A stretch of DNA of 64,000 bases, from NCBI GenBank assembly GCA_963970005.1, contig CAXAMN010028917.1, positions 36,135 through 100,134 on the forward strand, written 5' to 3'. This document shows positions 48,701-60,700 of the stretch, piece by piece; within the stretch, counting starts at the first letter, position 1; every line of letters starts with the position of its first letter. This DNA comes from Durusdinium trenchii (taxonomy: Eukaryota > Sar > Dinophyceae > Suessiales > Symbiodiniaceae). The translations under genes were made by a program, and so were the position numbers. The notes below the pieces were generated by a model. It was not told the DNA's origin. It did no database searches and saw nothing but the letters and a program-made list of their open reading frames with translations.

Positions 48701-51700
48701 ACACGTTGAGCTAACACAGCAAACATACAGTAAATAGGTTTCTCGTGGTGAACATTGGTGAACCAAACTCCACCTGCAGGGTCGCCAAGACTGGCATCTG
48801 AGGGGCTCATTGTCGTTCTTGGAGGCTCCCAAGAGCACAATCATCTGAATGGCGTTGGCCAAGATCATGATGGGAATGGAGCCTCGTTTCATCTCGTTTC
48901 CCATCCCGGTCGGGACGGTTCAGTGCTGATCCCTATTTGTTCTACTTTCCATGAGTCAAGACACAAGTGGATTCGACCCCTCAGTCGCTCCTTCCTGATT
49001 AGCAGCTATAGCAGCTATAGATGCTTCAATTCAACTTCTGGTTTCAGAAAATATGCAGAAACCGCACCGGACCTTTGGTGTGAAGTGGAAGAAGAACCAC
49101 TGGAACAGTCTGCAACAGGTGGTGGACCCCGTTCGAAGTAAATGGGAATGAAATGGGACTGGATGAAAGTAACATTTCACCTCGGAGGAATCTCTTTGTC
49201 CAAGATCAGCAAATCAGCTGAGGTGAGCGTATGTCTTTGCAGTGGACCCCAACCAATGGGTGCTTAGTCCATGTTTGCTCATTCTAGGTCTCCCTATTCC
49301 AATATTATTCGGGTGTTCAAAAAAAAGAGAGACTGCCAAAGAACCCGTGACAAAAGGAAAATAGACCAGTCTAATTCAGTCTAATTAATAAACCATTGGT
49401 TGGGTGTCTCCCTATTAAACTTACACATCCATCATTTTGCTGACTCCCAAGTGCCAAAGGACCCATCTGCTGACTTCGCCTTGCTCTGAGTGTTTCTTGA
49501 GCAAAATTCCCTTTCATCCCAACCATTCAGGTGTCCCTTGAAGAAAGGCGGGTATGGTGATGTCACCAAAATAAGTTCAAAACTGCTGTTTAAGCATATT
49601 TTTTGTTTAATCAACCTTAGTCACTTCATGTTTTTAATACCTGTGCCTGAAGGAACATGCACTGCTGTTTTTGTTGCTGAACTTCCAAGCCATTTGGACA
49701 CCCCCATTTCGCAGTCGGTTGAGATCTCCTATGCCGCGGGGCCAAGCATCACCAAAGCCATCTGCCAGCCTGACCACCGGGCCGGCCGTCTCTCAGGTCC
49801 GTTCGGTGGTGCCTTGGGTCTTAACGAGTCATCTACGAACGACCTAGCACCACCATGCACCACCTTCCACATGAAGACAGTCAGACAGGGTCTTAACAGT
49901 TTGCCCCGTCCACATGAAGATTGGGATTTGTGCAGGAAGAAGGATCAGGATTTGTGCACGACCCATCTGAAGGCGAGGCACGCGCTCGCGCTCCTCTGGA
50001 GCCCACTGAAGATATCGAAACAGAAAGAGGGTCGATGATGTAGATGTTTTGTGGCAAAAAGACAGGAACCTATAGATTTCATTATCTTGATTGACCGACT
50101 GTTTGCCTGCCAACATCCCAGCTTGAAAGCTAAAACCGGGCAAACTGGACCGCAGAGTTGGTGTGACTGTCAGGAAATTGATAAGACATGATATAATATG
50201 TTAAATTGGCGGCTCTTGTTACCCTTTTTCATTCAACAAGACTAACAAGACCTTTGGTCTTCCTGATGGCTCCGAGAGTGGACAAGCATAGTGATCCACA
50301 TCATTTGTGATTTATTACCATATATAGTACAGTTATATACACACATCAACGTCTCAATCGGATGCGCAGAAGAGCTCTGGTTCGGTTCAGCGCTTCTGGG
50401 TCAGTCGCTCTGCGTTCGACCAAGGCGCAGTAGGCGAAGGCCAAGGTCAGTCCCACCAGCAAAGAACTCAAGGCCGCGGCCTGACGAGATGCGGCCACGA
50501 GATGTTCGTCCAAACGGGGAAGGCCTTATAGCCTATATAGCGCTTTGTGTGCGTCATGAAATCATGAGTGTCTTGGTGTGAGGAGATCTCAGGTTCAGTT
50601 GGTAAAGCACAAGGACAAGGTCTTGCTGGGACATTGGACCTGTAGGGAGTGTTTATTATGCATACCAGGGCCAAAAACTAGTGCACACACACCTCGACTA
50701 GTCTAGTGGACCCCTCCTACTTCTCATCACTTTGTAGTCGACTGAACAATGACCAGCAACCGTGGCCACCTAGACTGACTAGCGATACCAGATTCTGTAT
50801 GCGTACTTTGAAAACGCAAGGGAAAAGATGTACATGACAAACACAGAAATTCCGAATATACTTCGATTTCGATTCCGGGAACCGGAAACTCAATATCTTG
50901 TCATGCACTAGGCATGACAATGACAATCTTCCACTGCATGTGGTTGGAAAAACCTAGAACATTAATAGGTGTACGAACATATACTCTATATATAATCTAA
51001 TATATATATATATATTGATCATTAGACTCGGCTCGAGGCCTTGCCAGAAGTGAGTCTGCGTTTCAGCTGATCCCTCGAGGAGCGTTTTTCTTAGGTGCTA
51101 TGGACTGGCAGGATCGCCTTGTGGATCCCACTCTCGTGGGATCTAAGACCACCCAGGTTCTTCGAAAGATTGAGGTGTCCCAGGCTGGGGAGTGCTGGAG
51201 GAGCCTCGCTCATGGACAGAGATTTTGGGTGCGGTCCGCATCGCCGGCGGCTATCGATGATGTGGTGACTTTTTATGGATGGTTGGTTTGTGGTATGCAG
51301 CCTGATGGTTCAGTTTTCATCGAATGTGATGGCGATAGCAAGGTTGTCTTTTGTTACCATGGAGATTCGCATGAGGGAGTCATGGCTAGGAGTGTTGTCT
51401 CTCTTTGCTCAGGCCTGGGTGGAATGGACCTGGGGGCCCACAGAGTGGGCTACAATACTAAGGTGATGTGTGATGTGAGTGATCTTGCAACAAAGAGCCT
51501 GAGCATCAATTTCGGTTCGACCGTATGCATCGTTCAGGGAGACCTGCAAGATGAATCGACGATGCGGGCCGTGCACACATGCATTGGGTGCGCTTCTCCC
51601 GTCATTGCCGCCGGTTTCCCGTGTCAGCCGTACTCTCGGCTTGGTGACCTACGAGGATTCAGCGACCCAAGGGCGCAAGTGCTGAGCTCGATCTTGAGGA

Positions 51701-54700
51701 TCGGTTGGCTCACACAGTGTGGAGGAATCGTCCTGGAGTGTGTGTCAGGGGCGGGGGAGAGTAGAGAAGTCATCTCCATGTTGAAGGACTTTTGCTCTTT
51801 GTTGGGCCTCCAGTCAGTTGATGGCTCTTTGAGGCTTGAGAGGCTTTGGCCCAGTCGCCGCTGCCGTTGGTGGTTTGTTGGCACCCCTGCTGGATGGCCA
51901 CCTGTGCACTTTCGTGATCTGCCGATAGGTGAGTGGAAGACCATCAAAGACCTCTTTCACTCCTGGCCATTGTGGGGTCATGATGCTGAGAGGAGTCTGG
52001 CTTGGGATGACCACGAGACACAGATCTTCAGAAATCCCCAGTATGGCAAAACCGACAGACGACTGCAGATCAATGGTCAAGCACCCACTGCACTACATTC
52101 CCAAGGAGCACATTTTCGTCCTTGCCCTTGTGGCTGCAGATCCAAGGGTTTCAGTGAGGACAGATTGTTGAGGGGAGGTGTGCATAGCATCGAGGTGCGT
52201 TCAGGGCATGACGTCTCAGTCTCACGACATCCTCACCCAGCTGAGCTTGGCTTTCTGCAAGGGATCGACCTTGGCTACACCTATGCCCAGCCACTCAAGG
52301 ATCAGTTGTGCTTGGTCGGACAAGTGGCGTCCCCTTTTCAGGCCGCTTGGGTCTTTCTGCTGATTGAGGAGTCTAGACCTGATGGTGTGCCGGTTGATGC
52401 GGAGGGGGCACTTCTGTTGTTTGCACATGATCTGATATCTCAGCGTGATGAGAAGTGGACCTTTGCCCACATGAACGAGCCTGTCAACTATCAGGTCAGC
52501 TGCCTTGGTGAACCTGCAATTGCCTTCCGGGCTGATGGCACCGCCAGAGTCGGAGATTTTGTCGCTGCACAAGAAAAGCTGGTCAAGGGTAGTTCTTTGC
52601 AAGTCTTCCGCCATGGACGACTGAGCATGCCTGACGATCAACTACAAGCAGGAGATTTCATTTGCTCAGCTAAGGAGGTTGACAAGACGAGTGGAACCAT
52701 TTCGCTGTCTTTCGCCTGGTGTGGCCGCACAATCACTAGAACATGCGAGGCAGGGACTCGGCTGTTTGAGATTGTCTATGACATCACTGAGGGAGTTGAG
52801 TGTGCCGTTTTTCTCTTTGGCAAAGACCTTCGCATCTCCTTGGACACTCCAATCTGGTTTGATAGCCATTTTGAGATCGCCACACTTGTGAGAGGGGGTG
52901 GAAAGAAAACACATGCATTGCTCCAGCTTGTTGCCCGTGATCATGAGCTGCAACGTTGGTTTGCTGAGCGTAGAGCCGATGGAACAGTGCACCCAGGGTA
53001 TGACGCCGGCCTTGATGATGTCACTATGACGTATGCTGCAAGGGCATTGATCCAGGCTGCAGGTACGAAAGACCTCCATTTTGTTGCTCCTCGTATGACC
53101 TCCACCTGGCTTGACATGCAGGTAGATGAAGAGCGTGACCTTGTTTGCAATGAGCTCAGCTACTTTGATGGGTCCAGAGTCCTGGCACTGATTGGCCGAG
53201 ACGGTCATTGGTCTGTTCTAGACTATACCATGCATGATGCTGGTGCTGAAGCCACTTGTGTTGATGGAATTGCTGACCGCCTGAAGCCTGAGGTGCAGGC
53301 TGTTGCGAGCATGATTCATGCCACTTTTGGATGTGGGCCCATCAGTCATGTTGTCGCCAGCTGTTTCCAACAGGGCGATGACAACTTTTGTGGAGCCGTA
53401 GCCCTGCTGCACATTGGGTGGCGCCTCGGCCTTTGGAACTCATTTGATGAAGGTGATGTGAGAGCTTGGTACTCCATCCTCAGATGGGGTGTTGCCACTG
53501 TTTCCTATCGAGGCGGAGGGGGCAAGTCTCAGCTTGACCCACTTGAGGAATGGCTACGCCCCTTTCTTGAGGGCAAGGGAGTCCCATCTGACCTTGTGGC
53601 AGATCGCATCCAAGCAGCCGTCAAGGCACTCGGACGAGACAAGATTGAGGAGGCCATTAAATCCAAGAACCCCTGGGCTCAGCTCAAGACCATCGGCAAT
53701 AGCAAGTCCAGACCCTTCCTGTGGGTGCACTACGATGAATTGCGTCGCCATGTCGAGGACAGGGCCAAGGAGAAATGGGGAGCTTCAGCTGATGTTCCAA
53801 AGCGGAAGGGCAGTGGGAAAGGCAAATCTAAGGAGGCCAAGATTGAGTCATTGCTGGAGCCTTCACGTCTCAGTTTGGTGTCAGGCATTTTCTTTGCGAA
53901 CAGTAAGGAAGTTGCTCAGATTGATGTCTCCGAAGTCCGATCGGGGGCTACTGGCATAGCTTTCTGCCGCTTAGAGTCAGCCATCCCGTACATCGCAGAC
54001 AAGAAGTCTATCAGCATGAGCCCTTTGATGCTTCTCATCATTGATGGGGACCCTGTTGATGATGACCGCTTGAAGCCCATGACAGTCCCAGCGTGCTACA
54101 AGGGCACTGAGGAGCCTGTTCTAGTGAGCTGCAGGGCGCTCCAGCTTGGAGATGTTGAGGTTTGTGAAAAGAATGGTCCTGCCCCTGAGATCGGTGTCCT
54201 TCCAACGAGAGTGCTCCGAATCCAGATCTTCCGAGATGAAGTTGAGGACTGGAAATCAGTTTCGCTGAGGCCATTGAAACACCTTACTGACCACATTGGG
54301 GCACTCCAGCTCTGTCGAGAGGCAGGATGTGATGGCAAGTGTGGCTGTTTCCACCCTACGGTTGAGGAGAATGGAGCTGAGTCTGCCATCATTGATCGTT
54401 GGGGATGGCGATGGGCAAGACTCGATGGACGCAAATGCTCCCAGGCTGACTCTGAGGTCCTCTCACTGTTTCTGAGGGTTCCTGAATCCGCGTTCACCTC
54501 TTTGCTGGAAAGCTCAGGACATTGTGGGGTATACGTTGAGCCGCGTCAGACCAATGGTGCTGGCACAGACCCTGCGTTCTCAGTGATTTGGCTTGGAGGT
54601 ATGTCAGCAGCACAGGTTCGTCACATTGTGAAGACGGAGGATTGCATCTCTTCAATTGCTCGTCTTGGGACCCGGTTCGGGGTTCGCACCCTTGAGAAGC

Positions 54701-57700
54701 ATGCAGAGTTTGTCCACAAGAAGGTCAGCCCCACCAAGCCGTTCTTGAAGGGCAACATGGCACATGTGTTTCGAGTTGGCCCAGTTCCTGCAGGCTCTCA
54801 TCGACAAGGCCTCCAGGATGCCTTCAAGCAACATGGGTGGGACATCAAGCCCCTCCACCCTGTCAAAGGTGGCTCTGGCTGTGCTTGGGAAGTTGGAGCT
54901 CGAGATCATCCGCCAGCACCTGCTTTGCGGCTCTCGAGTGGCTATGTCACGATCACCCATGTCCGCTCCACTGATCAGACGAGAGACAAACCGGTTGTGA
55001 TCGCCAGCTCCAAGACCCTTCAGCGGATTAAGTCAGATGCTGGACCCTCGCAGTATGAAGCTTCATGGGGCACAAAGGTCAAGTCGAGTGGGGACCCCTG
55101 GTCACAATGGCTCCGACAGCGAGAAGGCCCCAGTGGAGTTAACCATGGTACGACTCCCGAGATCGTCTCCAAGATCCAGTCTGTTGAAGAGCGAGTCCGC
55201 CATGAAGTCTCCAGCCAGTTGAAGGCTGATCTCAAGGAGCTTGTTAAGGACAGGGATGAGGATATGGGAGAGCAACAGGCGGTGCATGAAGAGCGCTTTG
55301 CCCAGCTTGAGGCTGATATCCAGATCCTTCAGCAACAAGGCGCTAGGGTTGAGCAATGGATCCAGGATTCGGAGCAGAAGAGTTCAGAGCAGTCGCAACA
55401 GCTCGACAGGGTTGAGGCACAGATCGCAGCCCAGACCGACTTCAGCACACGTCTTGCCCAATCTCTGGAGTCATGTACATCGCAGATTTCCAAACAACAT
55501 GACCGTATCTCTGAGGTTTCAGGGGAATTGCAGGGACTCAAAGGGGGCCTCGAGAGGTCGCTTGAGAATTTCTTTAGCAAGCAGACTGCCCAGATTGAAT
55601 CCATGTTGGCCCAGGACAAGAGCAAGCAACGCTCTCGCTCACGCAGCAAGAGCAACAAGCCCAGCCTGTGACTAGGTCGCGGCGATCCCCCTGCAGGTCG
55701 AAGGGGGAAGTCGTCATTTTCAAGGCGGCCTTTTGGATGGTTTTTGTTGCTATGGACAGTCCTGTGTCGAGTTGGGGAGGCGAGTACTCCTGGCCCAGTG
55801 CAGCAAGCTCTCGAGGGGGAGGCTGATCCTTTGCTGCGTTCTTCTACCTCAGCGCGGCCCACTGGGACCGTGATTGGCAGTCGGGGTGATGCCTTTGACT
55901 CGATCGAGTGCTGCACACAGGCGGTTTTGAGTGATCAGCTGGGTGGTGACCTCTTGCCGGCCTCCTCTACCTCAGCGCAGCTCTTCGAGACTGCGAACCC
56001 CGGTCGGAGTGAGCCCCTGGCTTGGTCCTCAGCCGCCCCTGAGGGCCTAGGAGTTGGACGAAATTTTGATCAGGTTGAAGGTTTTGAGGATGGACTTCGA
56101 TGGTCGCTGGGTAGCCCTGACGGTGCCATTGTGGGTGTGGCTAACCCCTCAGGTGTTGCGGGCAAGTTGGACATCTTCAAATCTTTTTGCCCTGGCTGGT
56201 TTGGCGTTTGTGAGACCCAGGCCACGTTCCAGATTCAGAGACAATTCAATGCGGCAGTCAGAAATACAGGCAAAGACTTCAAGTTTTCTGCTGTCCATGG
56301 TGCCCCTGCGCCTTTTCGGCCGGGATCCAGCGTTGCAGGGAGCTGGACTGGTACGTCCCAGTTTAGCTCCTCTCCATTGCGACAAGTTCAGATTAGTTGG
56401 CCTTCTGATGAGTTCTCCAGTGGACGCCTATGTGTGGCGGCGGGACGATTGCAGGGCATGCCTGCGGTGATTGCCACGGTGTACTTACCGCCGAAAGGCC
56501 CGACATACCCTCGGGCGAAGGAATTGGGGGAGGATCTCCTCCGACCGCTGTCCCAAGAGTTGGTTTATGGTCGTAGTGGCTGCAGAGCAATCATTGGGGA
56601 CTTCAACTGTGCCCCTGGTTCGCTTGTGGCACACCAGCTGTGGCAAGACTGTGGCTGGATTGAAGTTCAAGATGAGATGGCACGGAGGCATGGATTGACC
56701 CCTTTCAACACATGCAAGGGTGCTTCAAGGGCAGACCAAATATGGATATCGCCTGAACTGTCCCGCTTCTTGACCGATGTGGGTTACGCCGACCTTTTTG
56801 CAGACCATCGCTTGTTGGTAGCCAGGTTTGCAGTTCCAAAACATGAAGAAATGCAGTGGTTCTGGCAACAACCCCAACGACTTCCTTGGCATGGGGTGAA
56901 CAAAGATGACATGCGTGTTTGCTATGAGGCCATGCCCGAGATTGAGAGGAGCTCAGACACCACCTCCACCCTTCGGCAATGGGCGAGAAAGGTTGAAACA
57001 TCAGCAAGGACGGCGACTTCCTGCCCAGAGGACTTTCCTAATAGTTGCCTTGGACGATGCAGGGTGAAAGCCCCTAGGCTGCGGCAGTGTTCTCTCCAAG
57101 TCCCCTCGAACCCTCGGGAGGGGCATTTTGTGATCCAGGACTCTTTCCTTGGTAGGGCAGTTCAATTGTGGTACGCTCAACTCCGGCGGCTAGAGTCTTT
57201 GCTGCACAACGTTCGAAGGGGTTCCAACTCGCATGAGGCTGCTGCGGAGAGATCCATTGTATGGCAGCGAATCCTCACTGCCAAGGGATTTCAGAAGAAC
57301 TTTGCTCGATGGTGGCGCCAAAGGCCGATTAAGTTGCAAGGTGCCCCTGACTGCTTAGACTCATGGCCCCCAGAGACCGGGACCCTAGAGGTCATCGTCA
57401 ATGACTTCAAGCAGAACTATGACAGATTCTCGTCTTGGCACCGTGATCGTAGACAGCGAGTCATCCAGGCAAAGTGGAAAGAAGGACAGGATTCCTGTTT
57501 TCAGGTCGCAAGACCAAATCCCAAGGAACAGCTTGAGACTTTGGTTGACACAGTTGAACAGTGCATTGAGGTTTGTGATGCCAGTCGTCAGCTTGTGCGA
57601 GTCAGCTCTCCTTTTCCCACAGAGAGAATCCTGAAATGGACATTGAATCAAGTGCCTGCGATTGTACGCTGTGTTGACGGGTTGTATGAGGTTGAGAGTG

Positions 57701-60700
57701 ACCTTGTGCTGTGCGATGGCCAAGTTTTGAGTTGCAAGCTGATTGTTGATGAGATCTCTGTCATCCAAGAGCGCCTGCTTGAACTATGGAATGGGCGATG
57801 GGGTCGACACGCTGGGGTGCCTGAGAGCCATTGGCAGCAGATCTGTGACTTTGCCCGCAGGTTTCTTCCTCGTGCTGCCCTCGAACTCCCCCCGGTCTGC
57901 TACGAGCAATGGATAGTCTGTGCCAAGGCATTCAAACTCAAGGCAGCCACCGGGCCTGACGGTGTTTCCAGAGAGGACATTCTCTCGTTGCCACGGACAG
58001 CAATCGAGGAGCTCCTCAACATCTTCTCCGACATTGAACGGGGGGCCCCATGGCCTGACCAGTGGAGGAGGGCGTTTGTGCACTGCGTTGAGAAATTTGC
58101 AGGGGCTGAAGCGGTGTCAGCGTATCGCCCTATTACATTGCTGAGCATTGTCTATAGGTGCTGGGCAAGTGCCAGAACTGGACAGCTGCTGACACATCTG
58201 TCACGACTCCGTGCACCACATCAATGTGGGTTCACAAAAGACTGCATGCCTGCTGACATCTGGTTTTGGATTCAGTCAGGTATTGAAGCCGCAGTTGCCA
58301 GTGGAGGTTCCCGATGCGGAGTAGTTGCAGATATCATCAAGTGCTATAACTGCATCCCCAGACAGCCCATCTGGCCCATGCTACATGTCCTTGGTGTCCC
58401 AACTTTCTTCACAGCATGTTGGAGCAAGTTTTTGAGTGGCTTGCAAAGGAGTTTTGTAGTGAGACAGTCCGTAGGCCCTGAGGCCGAAAGCAGTTGCGGG
58501 TTCCCTGAGGGGTGCCCGCTTTCGTGTGCAGCTATGACAGCCCTGGACGTGACATGGCACTGCTATCAGGCCCATTACTGCCCCGGAGCTCGAGCCCTGT
58601 CGTTTGTTGACAATTTGGAGGTTGTCGCTTCCCGTCCTGTTGATGCAGTCAGGGGACTTGCCACAATGAAGAGCTTTTGTGACAAGGTCAGTCTCCAATT
58701 GGACGATGACAAACTCTATGGGTGGGCCACCACTTCCTCAGACCGCAGGAGTCTAGAGGCGGCAGGAGTGCGAACTGTCTTGGAGGCTCGTGACCTCGGT
58801 GGTCAGGTGACCTATTGCTCGAAGCACTTTGTTCACGTTGTAGTTGACCGGATTGCAAGTGTGAAACCTTGTTTTGCTGCCCTTCGCAAATCTGGACTCT
58901 GCTTGTGGGACAGGAAGAAGTGCATTGTTGGAGCCCTTTGGCCGAAAGGCCTCCACGGCTGCGAAGGTGTCAAGCTCGGAGCCACACACTTCACCTCGCT
59001 CCGTGCGGGGGTTATGAGGGCGTGTGGCTGGGACCGCCCAGGCGCATCACCGCTGATACGAGTGAGTCTGATTCATGGGGACAAGCTCGATCCCTTTTTC
59101 TACCAGCTTTGGCGATGCTTCTGGATGTTCTGCCGACAGTGCGGACACAATGAGGAGATTCGCTCAGCGTGGCAGGCTTTGGCGGTAGTGATCGTGCTAC
59201 ACAAGGCCCATTCACGAAGATAACATGTCTGTGCCATGAGCTCGGATGGGTGCTGACATCCTCCTTTCAGTTGTGCTTTCCCGGCGGGCTTGAGATAAAT
59301 GTGTTGCAATTTCCACTGCAGGGTCTTAGACGATTGCTGCTTTTTTATTGGCGACAGTCAATTGCTTCCAAGCTTGGCGAACGTCGATCTCTGCGGGAGC
59401 TTCGGGGCTTTGAGGCTGGACACTCCGAGCTTGTTGATGGCAAGCTTTCTGGTTTTGAGACCGAGCTCCTGCACAATGTGCGTGATGGCACCTTCTTCAC
59501 TCGGGACAGCATTGGCAAGTTTGCTGACGGGGGAGATGCATGCCCACATTGCGGTGGGAATGACTCAAGGGAGCATCGCTTCCTGGAGTGTGTTCATTAT
59601 GCTGACATTAGAGAGAGGCTTGGTTTTGACCATGCTGCATGGTGGGAGTGCCCTGCGCCCCTTGCCTTGCATGGACTATGCGATGTGAGCCCGTTCAAGA
59701 CCCTCTTTTGGACTGCGCTTGAAAGTCTCCATGAGGTTGAAACCTTTTTCAGCTTTGAGCCACCGGCCGAACGACACCGTCATGTTTTCACTGATGGTTC
59801 TGGCACTGACCAGGACATCCCTGACATTGCCTTAGCGGCTTGGGCTGTTGTACATGAAGGGTCTTCTGCAGTTGTAGCTGCCGGGGGGCTTCCCGGTGTG
59901 GTTCAAACAGTCCCTAGGGCTGAGGCCTATGCTGTGCTCCAGGCGGTCCGTTGGGCTGCGGCAGAGGATGACACAACTCATATTTGGTCTGACAGTCTTG
60001 GGACGGTTGAGACTTTTCGCAGCGTGCAGGCCGGAGATGGTTTTTCGGCACACCTTGAGAACGCGGACATTTGGAACCAGATTTCTGATGAGCTTGAGTT
60101 TTGTGCCGGAACCTTCCGTATACATAAGATCCCTAGCCATAGCCTTGAGGAGGACTGCCAAGGACCTTTTGAAGACTGGTGTAGGGTGAACAACTCCAAG
60201 GCCGATAATGCTGCAAAATTTTCAAATGCTTCTAGACCATGCTGGTTTGCCTCTGTCTATGCAAAGCACAGGGAGCATTGGCAGAAAACACACGCCCAGT
60301 TTGAACGGATCACTGCATTGCACCTTGAAGTTGCCCGGAGAGACCTAGAAAGCCGAGATGAGCCTTTGCATGTGGTTGAGAATTTGTTTGAAGACTTAGG
60401 TGAGGGCCTATTTTTTGATAGAGCTGCACGAAACCTCGATTGTACAGAAACATTTGAAAGTTATGCTGAGGGATTGCCTGTCAGTTGGGCAATGCAGCTG
60501 TCTAGAGATGATGTGATCCAGCCAGGGTTTGTCACCGAACTTTTGAGGTTCCTGACTGGACTTGAAGGGTCAAGCAATCGATGGTGTTTGGTTACGTTTC
60601 TTGAGCTTGTTGTTATTTTTCGTAGGTTTTTAGGTCAGGATCTTGTTTCGTCGGCTTCGAACCAACCGCCGAATCGATGGACCCAAGTTACTTTGGCAGC

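Noticed and set aside
51025..51040. Relic of the dinoflagellate spliced leader at the LINE 5' end (CTCGGCTCGAG resembles TTTGGCTCAAG).
   Set aside because: Only about 8 of the last 10 bases agree and the preceding bases do not match; too weak to claim a trans-spliced origin.
51100..55671. A bacterial restriction-modification methyltransferase or contamination.
   Set aside because: The methyltransferase is in one frame with LINE domains inside a TSD-bounded element in a eukaryotic intron; no restriction enzyme gene is present.
55669..55671. The UGA as a selenocysteine codon or a reassigned code.
   Set aside because: Other in-frame TGA codons act as stops here (for example the ABCB end), no selenoprotein context exists, and CUAG readthrough is simpler.
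55744..55746. TTG at 55744 as the real start of ORF2.
   Set aside because: Nothing marks it as a start; the frame is open through to the ORF1 stop and non-AUG starts are rare in eukaryotes.
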